A stretch of 50,690 nt of DNA from an uncultured Caulobacterales bacterium (GTDB lineage Bacteria; Pseudomonadota; Alphaproteobacteria; Caulobacterales; Caulobacteraceae), in contig CAIOJR010000082.1 of the NCBI GenBank assembly GCA_903858685.1, forward strand, positions 1 through 50,690, in the 5' to 3' direction. Positions 9,337 to 18,315 of the stretch are shown here, one piece after another; the first letter of the stretch is position 1, and every line of letters begins with the position of its first letter. The position numbers and the translations under genes were made by a program. Under the pieces are notes generated by a model. That model was not told the DNA's origin. It saw nothing but the letters and a program-made list of their open reading frames with translations, and did no database searches.

Positions 9337-9405
9337 CGCCAGTGCGACACGATCTGCTAGGCTGTTCTTCCTGCACGGGGCGTCACCAGATTCGAGACAA
9401 GTCAG

Positions 9406-10161
9406 ATGAGCCAGACCCCCCTTCCGCCCTGCCCTGTTTGCAGCGGCGCCTGCGAACTGCACGACGTCGTCGACTTCAACAAGTGCTGTGAAGAGGCGCG
9501 CGGCCTGTTCCTGCCAAAGCTTGGCGTTCCAATCTATTACGCGCTGTGTGACCATTGCGGCTTTTGTTTTGCGCCTGAACTCTATCAATGGTCGCTCAAG
9601 GATTTTTCAGACCACATTTACAACGCCGACTATGAAGCAATAGATCCAGACTATCTGGAGCTACGCCCCAAGGGCAACGCCGCGATGATCGCCGCCAATT
9701 TCGGCGCCCATGCCCAGTCTATTCGGCATCTGGACTTTGGCGGCGGGAACGGCATGTTGTCAGAACTTCTGGCCGGGCATGGCTTTTCGTCGCAATCCTA
9801 TGACCCGTTCGTCAATCCCGACACCAATCCTCATGCCCTGGGCCCGTTTGACCTGATCACCGCGTTCGAGGTGTTCGAGCATGTCCCCGATGTCAACGCA
9901 TTGATGATCAGTCTCAGCCTTTCGCGCGCGCAATCCGGAGTGATCCTGTTTTCCACGACCATATCTGACGGCCACATCGAAAAAGGCCGACGCTTGGACT
10001 GGTGGTACGCCTCCCCGCGCAACGGCCATATCAGCCTGTTTTCGAAGGCAAGTCTTGGGCTTCTGGCGCAGAAATTCGACCTTAAATTCGGCAGCTTCAA
10101 TGATTATCAGCACGCCATGTGGAGCGAGCCGCCGCCTTGGGCGGCGTCGCTATTCAACTAG
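9406..10161 (+). CDS. Class I SAM-dependent methyltransferase with N-terminal Cys-rich motif
   Basis: A 251-residue protein. The N-terminus has two Cys pairs, CPVC near residue 9 and CDHC near residue 48, a likely zinc site as in sugar C-methyltransferases and related families. SAM-binding motif I is HLDFGGGNG (about 109-117), and FDLITAFEVFEHVPD is the motif usual in Methyltransf_23-type enzymes. The substrate is unknown; the family includes enzymes acting on sugars, quinones and peptides. The start ATG 9406 has only a weak ribosome site. No neighbour points to a pathway. Confidence 0.8.
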   Translation: MSQTPLPPCPVCSGACELHDVVDFNKCCEEARGLFLPKLGVPIYYALCDHCGFCFAPELYQWSLKDFSDHIYNADYEAIDPDYLELRPKGNAAMIAANFGAHAQSIRHLDFGGGNGMLSELLAGHGFSSQSYDPFVNPDTNPHALGPFDLITAFEVFEHVPDVNALMISLSLSRAQSGVILFSTTISDGHIEKGRRLDWWYASPRNGHISLFSKASLGLLAQKFDLKFGSFNDYQHAMWSEPPPWAASLFN

Positions 10162-10254
10162 GAAGATGCAGGGGCGCCGCTCCGTCAATGTTTACGCCGC
10201 ACAGCACTTGGGCCAGACTGGTCTCCACACAGCTCAATGCACTGGACCAGACCT

Positions 10255-11451
10255 ATGAAGCGCGTCGCCATCGTCTCCCCTATCCGCACGCCGGTCGGCA
10301 AGTTTCAGGGCAGTCTGGCCAGCATGACGGCTGGCGATCTGGGCGCGGTGATCCTGAAGGCTCTGGTGGAGCGAACGGGGGTGGATCCTGAACGCATAGA
10401 TGATGTGATCTTCGCCCAGGGATATGGCAATGGCGAAGCGCCGGCGATTGGCCGCTGGTCTGCCTTGGCGGCGGGCTTTCCCATCTCCGTCCCCGGATAT
10501 CAGGTGGACCGGCGCTGCGGCTCCGGGCTTCAGGCGGTCATCAACGCCGCCATGATGATCCAGACCGGCGCAGCCGACCTGGTGATTGCCGGCGGCGTGG
10601 AAAGCATGAGCAACACCGAATACTATTCGCTGGATATGCGAAACGGCGCCCGGGCCGGGTCCGTCACCCTGCATGACCGTCTGAGTCGAGGCCGGGTCAT
10701 GAGCCAGCCCATTGAACGCTTTGGCGTCATATCCGGCATGATCGAGACGGCAGACAATCTGGCCCGCGACTACGAGATCAGCCGCGAAGCCTGCGACGCC
10801 TACGCCGCCGCCAGCCACCAGCGCGCCACAGCCGCCTGGGCGGCGGGCAAGTTCGACGACGAGATCGTGCCGGTCCCGGTCAAACCGCGCAAGGGCGACC
10901 CGGTGCTGTTCAGCCGCGATGAGGGCATCCGCTCCGACGCCACGCCTGAAAGCCTTGGCCTGCTTCGGCCGATCGAAAAGGGCGGCGTGGTCACGGCCGG
11001 CAACGCCAGCCAGCAGAATGACGCCGCCGCCGCCTGTCTGGTCGTCGCGGAGGACAAGCTCGAAGAGCTGGGACTTGAGCCCATGGGCTGGTTTGTCGGC
11101 TGGGCGGCGGCGGGCTGCGAGCCGTCGCGGATGGGCATCGGCCCGGTCCCGGCGGTGGAGCGCCTGTTCGCCCGCACCGGCCTGTCCTGGAAGGACATCG
11201 ATCTGGTAGAGTTGAACGAGGCCTTCGCCAGTCAGGTTCTGGCGGTGCTGAAGGGCTGGGGCTGGGATGACCGCGAGCGCCTGAACGTCAACGGCTCGGG
11301 CATTTCACTGGGCCATCCGATCGGCGCTACCGGCGGGCGGATCCTGGCCAACCTGCTTCGCGAACTGAAGCGTAGAGACGGCCGCTACGGTCTGGAGACG
11401 ATGTGCATCGGTGGCGGACAAGGAATTGCCGCGGTCTTTGAGCGGGCCTGA
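10255..11451 (+). CDS. Thiolase (acetyl-CoA C-acyltransferase family)
   Basis: A 398-residue thiolase. The nucleophile is Cys88 in DRRCGSGLQA, the active-site His is in GHPIGATGGR, and the second Cys is in MCIGGGQG, all canonical. The enzyme makes or cleaves beta-ketoacyl-CoA in the cytoplasm, so it could be an acetoacetyl-CoA thiolase or a beta-oxidation thiolase; sequence alone does not decide. The ATG at 10255 is used because GGA lies 8 bases upstream, whereas the ATG at 10237 has no ribosome site. The gene converges on a small minus-strand gene 16 bases beyond its stop. Confidence 0.93.
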   Translation: MKRVAIVSPIRTPVGKFQGSLASMTAGDLGAVILKALVERTGVDPERIDDVIFAQGYGNGEAPAIGRWSALAAGFPISVPGYQVDRRCGSGLQAVINAAMMIQTGAADLVIAGGVESMSNTEYYSLDMRNGARAGSVTLHDRLSRGRVMSQPIERFGVISGMIETADNLARDYEISREACDAYAAASHQRATAAWAAGKFDDEIVPVPVKPRKGDPVLFSRDEGIRSDATPESLGLLRPIEKGGVVTAGNASQQNDAAAACLVVAEDKLEELGLEPMGWFVGWAAAGCEPSRMGIGPVPAVERLFARTGLSWKDIDLVELNEAFASQVLAVLKGWGWDDRERLNVNGSGISLGHPIGATGGRILANLLRELKRRDGRYGLETMCIGGGQGIAAVFERA

Positions 11452-11467
11452 TAATCAAGCGACGCGG

Positions 11468-11701
11468 CTAGAACTCGTGAACGGTGTATTCTGTGGCGAT
11501 GCGGTGCATGAACAACACCAGATCGCGCAGACGCTCGATCTCGACATCTGTGACATCTTCGATCGGCAGATCATGATGTTTCACAAAGGCCTGCTGCGCG
11601 CCCGCCTCATACTCCGCAAGACGATAGGACGCCTCGTCAAGCAGACGCTGGCTCCAGTCGTGCACTGAACGCGGGGTGGGATTGATGATTTGATCGGTCA
11701 T
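11468..11701 (-). CDS. Small protein of unknown function
   Basis: A 77-residue acidic, mostly helical protein without signal peptide or membrane segment. The start ATG 11701 has GAGG 7 bases upstream, and third-position GC fits coding sequence. Residues such as HDWSQRLLDEASYRLAEYEAGAQQAF look amphipathic. I do not recognise a family. It lies convergent to the thiolase and well apart from the ParB-like gene upstream. Confidence 0.6.
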   Translation of the reverse strand: MTDQIINPTPRSVHDWSQRLLDEASYRLAEYEAGAQQAFVKHHDLPIEDVTDVEIERLRDLVLFMHRIATEYTVHEF

Positions 11702-11794
11702 GGCAGCGCCTCGGAAGCGACCTCAGAGACGTATGTAACATTTCTGACATCAAACCACTTTGACCTCGCGCACATGGCCAGGTGCATTTCGTCC

Positions 11795-11823
11795 GCCCCG
11801 AACGGGGCTTTTCGCGAAAAGCC
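11795..11823. terminator. Hairpin cluster with 18-bp perfect palindrome
   Basis: GCCCC-GAAC-GGGGC followed by TTTT (11795-11812, plus direction) overlaps the perfect palindrome GGCTTTTCGCGAAAAGCC (11806-11823). It lies in a 200-base gap between two minus-strand genes. The plus-strand form looks like an intrinsic terminator, but no plus-strand gene sits just before it, so its use is uncertain. Confidence 0.45.
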
Positions 11824-11901
11824 TGTCCCCTGACGAGCGCTTCGGATCCTTGCATCCCCGATGCAACAGAGGAACGGGACGCCGTCTGTCCGTCTGCCCC
11901 C

Positions 11902-12552
11902 TCAATTGTCGTCGCTTGGGCCGCACCAGCCGGGAAGATACTTGGCGTCGTGCGAGCGTGCGAGGTCCAGCGCCTTCTGCACGGCGCGGTCGTGGTCGTT
12001 CTCCAGCAGCCTGGGCTTGATGCGGCGACGCAGAAAGTCCGCCCAGATAAACTCGCTGAAGGGGGTGTTTTCCTTGGCGTAGCCCCCGGCGCGGCGTAAC
12101 GCGCCCGCCAGGCTGCGATAGGGATCGTCGCTCAGGCCCATGATCGTCTTGGGTATGTCCTTGAAGGTCAGCCTCTGGCCGCTGGCGTCGTAGGGATGGC
12201 ACCAGGCCCGGTTGTCGGCGAAGACCCAGAAGGCGTCATTGTCGAGATGGGCGACATCGGCGATCACATTGACCAGCAGGTTCTTGCAGCCAGCCTCGAG
12301 CAGGGCCCGCGCCAGATGGTGATGGTCGGTCAGATAATAGCGCCCCTTCGGCCCAATGATCACCGGGGCCATGTGGCGCGCCAGGAACTCATCACGTCCT
12401 TCCGGCGGCAATTGCGACCAGCGGCGCTGCTTTTCCTGCACCTCACGCATTCCAACCGTCATCTGGGTGGGCCGAAGGTCGCCGATAGCGACAGAGATGA
12501 GATTGGGGTTCCTCAAGGCTTGCTCCTGCAAAGTCTGAACTGGACGCCGCAT
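11902..12552 (-). CDS. ParB-like nuclease-fold protein (ParBc_2 type)
   Basis: About 216 residues from ATG 12552; a TTG at 12618 would add 22. The segment ISVAIGDLRPTQMTVGMREV is the ParB/Srx-type N-terminal motif, and YYLTDHHHLARALLEAG matches the putative ParB-like nuclease family, not the chromosome-partitioning ParB. No helix-turn-helix for parS binding is seen. The role is unknown; the family may have nuclease or nucleotidase activity. It lies 118 bases downstream of the copper ATPase on the same strand. Neither start has a good ribosome site. Confidence 0.7.
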   Translation of the reverse strand: MRRPVQTLQEQALRNPNLISVAIGDLRPTQMTVGMREVQEKQRRWSQLPPEGRDEFLARHMAPVIIGPKGRYYLTDHHHLARALLEAGCKNLLVNVIADVAHLDNDAFWVFADNRAWCHPYDASGQRLTFKDIPKTIMGLSDDPYRSLAGALRRAGGYAKENTPFSEFIWADFLRRRIKPRLLENDHDRAVQKALDLARSHDAKYLPGWCGPSDDN

Positions 12553-12669
12553 TGATCGCGCCGCCGCCAAACAGGCTAGGCTTACATCTGCAACAGGGCC
12601 AGTCGCGGGTCCCCACAATGCAGCGACGGGGCGTGGACATATCCATCTGATCTGCCCAGAGACCCCCGC

Positions 12670-14856
12670 TCAGGTCAGGCGAACGCCGCGCAATCGCAGG
12701 GCATTGGTGATCACGCTGACGGACGACAGCGCCATGGCCCCTGCCGCAATTTGCGGCGACAGCATCAGATGCAGCGCCGGATAGAGCACGCCCGCAGCGA
12801 TGGGCACGCCCGCAGCGTTGTAGATGAAGGCAAAGACCAGATTTTGCCGGATATTGCGCATGACGGCGCTGGACAGCTTGCGGGCCTTGACCAGCCCCGC
12901 CAGATCGCCGCCCAGCAAGGTGATTCCGGCGCTCTCTATCGCCACATCAGAGCCCGGCCCCATGGCGACGCCAACCTCGGCGGCGGCGAGCGCAGGGGCG
13001 TCATTCACGCCGTCTCCCGCCATGGCCACGTGGCGCCCGGCGGCCTTAAGCTTGTCGACCACCCTGGCCTTGTCGGCGGGCAGGACCTCTGCCTCTACCT
13101 CCTCCAGGCCCAGTCGCGCCGCGACCGCCAGCGCGGTCTGGCGATTGTCGCCGGTCAGCATCACGACCCGCACGCCCTGCGCCTGCAGGGCCTTGATCGC
13201 GGCGAGAGATGTCGGCTTGATCGGATCAGAGAGGCCGAACACGCCCGCAGACCTTGCATCTATGCTGACAAAGACGGCCGTCGCGCCCTGCCGGCTCAGC
13301 TCATCCGCCGCCTTCAGCAATTCGGGCGTCGGCGCGCCTTCGCTGGCGAAGAACCGGGCGTTTCCGAGCCGCACGGTCAGACCGTCGACCACGCCCATAA
13401 CGCCTTGACCCGGCGGCGCGTCAAACGCCGAGGGTTCGCACAGCGAAAGTTTCTGTTCGCTCGCCTCCCTCAGGATCGCCTCGGCCAGCGGGTGTTTGCT
13501 GCCGCGCTCCAGGCTGGCCGCAAGCCTCAGAACCGCCTTGGCCTCAAAGCCGGGAGCCAAGGTCAGCGAGGTGACCGCCGGTCGGCCTTCAGTCAGGGTG
13601 CCGGTCTTGTCGACGACCAGAGTGTCGATCCTTTCCAGTCGCTCCAGCGCCTCGGCGTTCCTGATCAACAGGCCGTCCCGAGCGCCGCGCCCCACCCCGA
13701 CCATGATGGAGATGGGCGTCGCCAGTCCCAGGGCGCAGGGACAGGCGATGATCAGGACCGACACCGCCGCCACCAGCCCGTAGGCCAGACGCGGCTGCGG
13801 CCCGACCAGCCACCAGACCATGGCAGCGACCAGGGCGACGCCCATCACGGCGGGTACGAACCAGCCCGACACCCGATCGGCCAATGCCTGGATGGGCGCC
13901 CGACTGCGCTGCGCCTGCGCCACCATCTCCACGATCTGGGACAACAGCGTATCCGCACCGACCCGCTCGGCCTTCATGACGAAAGCGCCGGACCTGTTGA
14001 TGGCGCCGGATATGACCTTGGCGCCCGCAACCTTGGTCACCGGCATGGATTCCCCGGTCAGCAGCGACTCGTCCAACGACACGCGCCCTTCGAGGATGAC
14101 GCCGTCGACAGGCGTTTTCTCGCCCGGACGGACACGAAGACGGTCGCCGATCCTCACCTGATCCAGAGACACCTCCTCATCCTCACCGCCATCCACCAGT
14201 CGCTTCGCCGTCCTTGGGGCCAGATCAAGCAGGGCCCGGATGGCCCCGCCCGTCCGCTCGCGCGCGCCAAGCTCCAGCATCTGGCCCAGCAGCACCAGAA
14301 CGATGATCATGGCCGAGGCTTCGAAATAGATGGGCACGCCGCCCCCCTCGCCGCGCATGGCTAACGGAAACAGCGCCGGCGCGAAGAGGCCGATGACGCT
14401 GTAGAGAAAGGCGACCCCGACACTCAGCGAGATCAGGGTGAACATGTTGAGACGGCCCGTCCTGACCGAGGTCCAGCCGCGCTTGAAAAACGGCCAGCCC
14501 CCCCACAGGACGACCGGGCTGGACAGGGCGAACTGCACGCCGTCAGAAAACCGCACCGGCAAAATGACATGATGACCCGCCAGATGCCCGCCCATTTCCA
14601 GGACAAACACGGGCAGGGCGAAGGCGAGCGAGATCCAGAACCGGCGCGTCATGTCGGCAAGGTCCCGGTTCGGGGCGGGCTTGGCGGATAGGCTCAACCG
14701 TTCGAGCGCCATGCCGCAGATCGGACAGGCGCCCGACGAATGGGTCTGAACCTGCGGATGCATGGGACAGGTATAGACAACACCCGACTTTAGAACGGCC
14801 TTCAAAGGGAGGTCCGCCGATCCGGTCGGGGGACGGGGTTTGGGGGCGTGAGTCAT
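12670..14856 (-). CDS. copA: Copper-exporting P-type ATPase (P1B-1), heavy-metal-binding N-terminus
   Basis: A 728-residue cytoplasmic-membrane ATPase. The N-terminus has no HMA domain but a heavy-metal-binding motif YTCPMHPQVQ (Cys30) plus CPICGMAL (Cys44, Cys47). Later motifs are TGES (267-270), the ion-path CPC (372-374), the phosphorylated Asp416 in DKTGTLTEG, KHPLAE, and GDGVNDAPAL. The IYNAAG segment and the MALSSVSVITNALRL end fit the P1B-1 Cu+ class. It should pump Cu+ from cytoplasm to periplasm. The copper oxidase and cupredoxins 10 kb away suggest a shared copper theme, though they are not one operon. The symbol copA is by motif class, not by direct comparison. Confidence 0.93.
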   Translation of the reverse strand: MTHAPKPRPPTGSADLPLKAVLKSGVVYTCPMHPQVQTHSSGACPICGMALERLSLSAKPAPNRDLADMTRRFWISLAFALPVFVLEMGGHLAGHHVILPVRFSDGVQFALSSPVVLWGGWPFFKRGWTSVRTGRLNMFTLISLSVGVAFLYSVIGLFAPALFPLAMRGEGGGVPIYFEASAMIIVLVLLGQMLELGARERTGGAIRALLDLAPRTAKRLVDGGEDEEVSLDQVRIGDRLRVRPGEKTPVDGVILEGRVSLDESLLTGESMPVTKVAGAKVISGAINRSGAFVMKAERVGADTLLSQIVEMVAQAQRSRAPIQALADRVSGWFVPAVMGVALVAAMVWWLVGPQPRLAYGLVAAVSVLIIACPCALGLATPISIMVGVGRGARDGLLIRNAEALERLERIDTLVVDKTGTLTEGRPAVTSLTLAPGFEAKAVLRLAASLERGSKHPLAEAILREASEQKLSLCEPSAFDAPPGQGVMGVVDGLTVRLGNARFFASEGAPTPELLKAADELSRQGATAVFVSIDARSAGVFGLSDPIKPTSLAAIKALQAQGVRVVMLTGDNRQTALAVAARLGLEEVEAEVLPADKARVVDKLKAAGRHVAMAGDGVNDAPALAAAEVGVAMGPGSDVAIESAGITLLGGDLAGLVKARKLSSAVMRNIRQNLVFAFIYNAAGVPIAAGVLYPALHLMLSPQIAAGAMALSSVSVITNALRLRGVRLT

Positions 14857-15016
14857 GATCCCACCCTGGGTCAGGTCGTCGAACGCGGGACAGCCCCTGA
14901 ATATACCTATCCCCGACCCTGTCTGTGATGCTCTGGATCAATCACCCCCGCCGTCCCGCTCCATCGGCGTCCAACAGGATTGGCGCACCGACGCGCTTGA
15001 AAGCGTCCCGTGGCGG

Positions 15017-15628
15017 TCAGGCGTCGGCGCTGGGTCGTGAACTGACCCGTCCATGCCAGGCTGACAGGTTGGCGAGATCCGGCGATGCTTCCAACCCGAT
15101 CCAGGTCGCAAAATCGACCGTGGAAAGCAGACAGATATCCGCCATCGTGTAGGTCTCGCCCATCAGGAACGAGCGGCCCGCCAGTTCGCGGTCGATCCAT
15201 CTCAGAGCGGCTGCATAGGCGTCGCGGTTGGAATGGCCAAAGTCAGTATACTGAGTGAGCAAAGCCGCTGTGCGCGGATGGGCGTGGCGCCAGAACTGGC
15301 CGACAGGGGCCATCACGACGAACTCCACCCGTCTGATCCACATGTCGACGAGGGCCTTCTCCACCGGACTCACGCCAAACAGCGCCGGGTCGGGATGCAA
15401 CGACTCAAGGTAACGGCAAATCGAGACGGTCTCGGCGATCACCGTTCCGTCGTCCAGTTCCAGGGCCGGTATCTGCCCCAGTGAATTCTTGGCCCTGAAC
15501 CCCTCGCTCTTGTGCTCGCGCTGCATCAGGTTGACGGGCGTTTCCGGAAGCGAAACCCCCTTTTCCGCAAGAAACATCCGCACGCGACGCGGATTGGGAG
15601 CGGGCATGGGCGCGCCGTAAAGGATCAT
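15017..15628 (-). CDS. Glutathione S-transferase family protein
   Basis: A 203-residue GST. The N-terminal thioredoxin-like domain contains SLGQIPALELDDGTVIAETVSICRYLE, which includes the cis-Pro and the glutathione-contacting ETVSI segment; the C-terminal helical domain follows, with the N-capping motif near GETYTMADIC. It should conjugate or bind glutathione in the cytoplasm. The start near MILYG fits the family. It lies 160 bases downstream of the copper ATPase start and divergent from a nitroreductase, so its substrate is not indicated. Confidence 0.92.
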   Translation of the reverse strand: MILYGAPMPAPNPRRVRMFLAEKGVSLPETPVNLMQREHKSEGFRAKNSLGQIPALELDDGTVIAETVSICRYLESLHPDPALFGVSPVEKALVDMWIRRVEFVVMAPVGQFWRHAHPRTAALLTQYTDFGHSNRDAYAAALRWIDRELAGRSFLMGETYTMADICLLSTVDFATWIGLEASPDLANLSAWHGRVSSRPSADA

Positions 15629-15810
15629 GGATCAGCAACTCCTCAATCATGGCCGCGGAGCGGGAGCGCACAGCCTATCCTCACCCGGGTCGCAGTGCGA
15701 AGCGATAATCCGCCCGACGCTGCGGCGCCCCATTGACGCAGGCCGCGCGAAGATAAACCCTGATCATCCAAAGATCAGCCCCGCCTTGTCTGCGAATTCA
15801 GGAACACCTC

Positions 15811-16512
15811 GTGACCTCATCTTCCAGTCCCTCCCCCAGCTTTGACGAGGTCGTACGTGGACGGCGCAGCATTCGGGGCTTCGCGCCCAAGGCCGTGCCA
15901 AAGGCGCTGATCGCCGAAATCATCGAACTGGCCATGCGGGCGCCGTCATCGCTGAACACCCAGCCCTGGAACTTCTATGTTGTGGCGGGCGAGCCTCTGG
16001 ACCGGATAAGGGCGGGCAATACGGAGCGCAATCTGGCGGGTGTGCCGTCATCGCGCGAGTTCCGGACCCAGGGGGAGTACACCGGCGCACATCGCGAACG
16101 CCAGATCGAGATCGCCAAGCAATTGTTCGGCGCCATGGGCATAGCGCGCGACAACCAGGACCAGCGCAGGGACTGGGTCCTGCGCGGCTTTCGCCAGTTC
16201 GACGCGCCAGTGTCGATCGTCGTGACCTATGATCGCTCGATCCATGGCGGCGACATCGCCCCTTTTGACTGCGGCGCTGTCACCAATGCTCTGGTCAACG
16301 CCGCTTGGTCACGCGGGTTGGGCTGCGTGATCAACAGTCAGGGCATCATGCAGTCTCCCGTCGTGCGCGAACATGCCGGGATTGCCGATGATCAGGTGAT
16401 CATGATCTGCGTCGCCATGGGTTATCCGGACGACAGCTTCCCCGCCAATGCAGTGGTGTCGAACCGCAAATCGGTAGGTGAAGCGGCGGTGTTTGTCGGG
16501 TTCGACGACTGA
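15811..16512 (+). CDS. Nitroreductase family protein, GTG start
   Basis: A 233-residue FMN-dependent nitroreductase-fold protein. RRSIRGFAPKAVPKALI and RAPSSLNTQPWNFYVV are the usual N-terminal FMN-binding motifs, and GLGCVINSQ and MGYPDD are typical of the C-terminal half. It should reduce nitro or quinone-type substrates with NAD(P)H. The start is GTG 15811, with AGGA seven bases upstream. The SnoaL-like gene follows 23 bases after its stop. Physiological substrate unknown. Confidence 0.92.
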   Translation: MTSSSSPSPSFDEVVRGRRSIRGFAPKAVPKALIAEIIELAMRAPSSLNTQPWNFYVVAGEPLDRIRAGNTERNLAGVPSSREFRTQGEYTGAHRERQIEIAKQLFGAMGIARDNQDQRRDWVLRGFRQFDAPVSIVVTYDRSIHGGDIAPFDCGAVTNALVNAAWSRGLGCVINSQGIMQSPVVREHAGIADDQVIMICVAMGYPDDSFPANAVVSNRKSVGEAAVFVGFDD

Positions 16513-16535
16513 CGCCCCGGCCGATCGACCCCGCC

Positions 16536-16916
16536 ATGCTCGCCGCCGAAACGGCAATCCGCGCGAAACGCAAACTGACCAACCGTCTGATCGCGGCGCA
16601 TGACGCCGCGCGCCTGCGTCCGCATCTGAGCGAAGACATGGTGCTGATCGTGGGCAATGGCGAACTGATCCAGGGCGCCGACGCCGTGATCGCCGCCTTT
16701 GCGAGCCAGTTCGCCGATCCGGCCTTCATCACCTATCTGCGCAGCCCCCAGACCGTGGAGCTTTCCGAAGACGGACATCGCGCCGCAGAATCCGGCCATT
16801 GGGTCGGAAGCTGGAAGGGCGGGCTTGAGGTCAGCGGCGCCTATATGGCCGCCTGGCGAGAGAGCCGCGGCCAGTGGCTGCTGGAGCGCGAACTCTACAT
16901 CACCCTGCGCGACTGA
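16536..16916 (+). CDS. SnoaL/DUF4440-like protein
   Basis: A 126-residue protein of the NTF2-like fold: helical N-terminus, HLSEDMVLIVGNGELIQGADAVIAAFASQFADP, then strands ending in YMAAWRESRGQWLLERELYITLRD. This family contains small enzymes and dimeric binding proteins of varied function, so no reaction is assigned. It follows the nitroreductase by 23 bases on the same strand and is probably co-transcribed. It has no clear ribosome site, which suggests coupling to the nitroreductase. Confidence 0.75.
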   Translation: MLAAETAIRAKRKLTNRLIAAHDAARLRPHLSEDMVLIVGNGELIQGADAVIAAFASQFADPAFITYLRSPQTVELSEDGHRAAESGHWVGSWKGGLEVSGAYMAAWRESRGQWLLERELYITLRD

Positions 16917-16946
16917 TCTTGCCCTTCCCGCGCGTCGGGCAGAGCC

Positions 16947-17669
16947 CTAATACCCGGCCTCGATCGCAAGTCGGATGGCGTCGGCGCCCGAGCGCACATC
17001 CAGCGCCTTCAACAGAGCCGCGCGGTGCATCTTGACGGTCCGTTCCGTCAGTTGAAGTTCAAAGGCGATCTGCTTGTTCAGCTTTCCGCCCGACATGCCG
17101 ATCAGCACCTCGCGCTGGCGCGGGCTGAGCTTTTCCAGTCGGGCGCGGGCGATGTCGGTGCGGGACGCAATGTCGGACGGCTCTGGCGTGGCGCTCTGCG
17201 ATCCGAGAAAATAGCTGAGTTCACCTTCGTCATCAAAGATCGGCGCTACCAGAACAGCATTGCGAAACGCCGAACCGTCCTTGCGATAGTTCCTGATCTC
17301 GACCAGCACGGGCGTGCGGGTGCGCACCCCCTGGCGGATTCGCTCCGAGAGTTCGGGCTCTGTGGTGGGGCCCGACAGGAAGCGGCAATTGCGACCGACA
17401 ACCTCGTCCCGGCCATATCCGGTCAGGGCCACAAAGGCTGCGTTACAATGGACGATGGGATTGTCCATCTGGCGCGGGTCGCACAGCACAGCGGCTATGG
17501 GACTGAGATCAATCATCTGCATGAGGGCCAGAAGCGTTTGCGCCGCTTCACTCTCCGCCCCGACTTCCCTTTTGAACATGTCGGCCAAGATGACGCGGGC
17601 GCCCCTCTCCCGCAAGCCGAAAGCGGGCGCCTCGGCGGGGGTAAGGATGGGCGACCAATGCCGCCCCAT
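16947..17669 (-). CDS. LOV-HTH blue-light-responsive transcription factor (EL222-like)
   Basis: A 240-residue protein from ATG 17669; ATG 17579 would give 210. Residues about 55-160 are a PAS/LOV domain: GRNCRFL (92-98) carries the photoactive Cys95, and FRNAVLVAPI (Asn137) and LGSQ (Gln158) are flavin-contact positions. Residues about 180-240 form a LuxR/GerE-type DNA-binding helix-turn-helix (LSPRQREVL to the TERTVKMHRAALLKAL recognition region). EL222 of Erythrobacter has this order and very similar motifs: it releases its HTH from the LOV domain in blue light and then binds DNA. So this is likely a light-activated transcription factor. It follows a MarR gene by 35 bases. Targets are unknown. 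Neither start has a strong ribosome site. Confidence 0.92.
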   Translation of the reverse strand: MGRHWSPILTPAEAPAFGLRERGARVILADMFKREVGAESEAAQTLLALMQMIDLSPIAAVLCDPRQMDNPIVHCNAAFVALTGYGRDEVVGRNCRFLSGPTTEPELSERIRQGVRTRTPVLVEIRNYRKDGSAFRNAVLVAPIFDDEGELSYFLGSQSATPEPSDIASRTDIARARLEKLSPRQREVLIGMSGGKLNKQIAFELQLTERTVKMHRAALLKALDVRSGADAIRLAIEAGY

Positions 17670-17704
17670 TGGGCGTCAGGGGCGGCCTGGGCATGGCGGA
17701 CGCC

Positions 17705-18157
17705 CTATGAGTCGTCTGACCACACCCTGCTGAGCTGTTCAATCAGCTGAGCGCGTTCGGCCACAGGGATCCGCTTCATGATCAGCGCCTCGTTTTCCTC
17801 CACCATGGCGTGGACGGCTTCGACGATTGTCGCGCCGGCCGCAGTCAGGTGCAGCCCGATCGAGCGTCCGTCCACCGGCTGCGCATCAATCAGCCCGCGA
17901 TTCACCAGACCGGTGGTGATCGGCGCCATATTGGCGCGGGCGACTTTGATCATCCGCCCGATCTGGGCCGGCGTGACGCCCGCAGACGCCTCGATAATCA
18001 ACAGGGTGGACATCTCGATCATATTGAGACCGTGCGCCGCCAGCCGCTTGGAAAGGTCGGATTGCATCAGAACGGTCGCCTGACGCAGTTGAAAGCCCAG
18101 ATAGCCCATCAGCGGATGAGGGCTGGTCTTTTGACTCTTCTTTGACGGTTCGCGCAT
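17705..18157 (-). CDS. MarR-family transcriptional regulator
   Basis: A 150-residue protein from ATG 18157, the typical MarR length; GGAA lies four bases upstream. Longer in-frame starts (up to 18325) would add a Cys- and Arg-rich extension unlike the family. The winged helix is at LNMIEMSTLLIIEASAGVTPAQIGRMIKVARANMAPITTGLVNRGLI, with the wing DGRSIGLHLTAAG. It probably represses genes in the absence of a small ligand. It lies downstream of the TonB receptor gene and upstream of the LOV-HTH gene. It is one candidate to bind the paired GCTAT-N5-ATAGC dyads upstream of that receptor. Confidence 0.85.
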   Translation of the reverse strand: MREPSKKSQKTSPHPLMGYLGFQLRQATVLMQSDLSKRLAAHGLNMIEMSTLLIIEASAGVTPAQIGRMIKVARANMAPITTGLVNRGLIDAQPVDGRSIGLHLTAAGATIVEAVHAMVEENEALIMKRIPVAERAQLIEQLSRVWSDDS

Positions 18158-18315
18158 GGAATTCCGGAACTGAGCCTGCAAGGCATGCAGAGGCGCAGTG
18201 TCGATAACGAACATCGGCGCCCTTGCGCAATGCCGAGCCTGCGCTCTACGCGCCGGAACGTCATATTTGGTCAGTATGGAAGGGAATTGATCTGACATGC
18301 GCCGGATTGAGCGCA

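Noticed and set aside
11750-12202. Long minus-strand open frame overlapping the ParB-like gene
   Set aside because: It is a shadow frame with Arg/Pro/Gln-rich composition and no family motif.
12751-14364. 537-codon plus-strand open frame opposite the copper ATPase
   Set aside because: It is antisense to an unmistakable ATPase, is His/Arg/Gln-rich and matches no family; such frames are usual in GC-rich DNA.
14857-15016. CueR- or CsoR-type copper operator before the copper ATPase
   Set aside because: The 160-base gap has an AT-rich patch but no convincing ACCTT/AAGGT-type or TATACC dyad.
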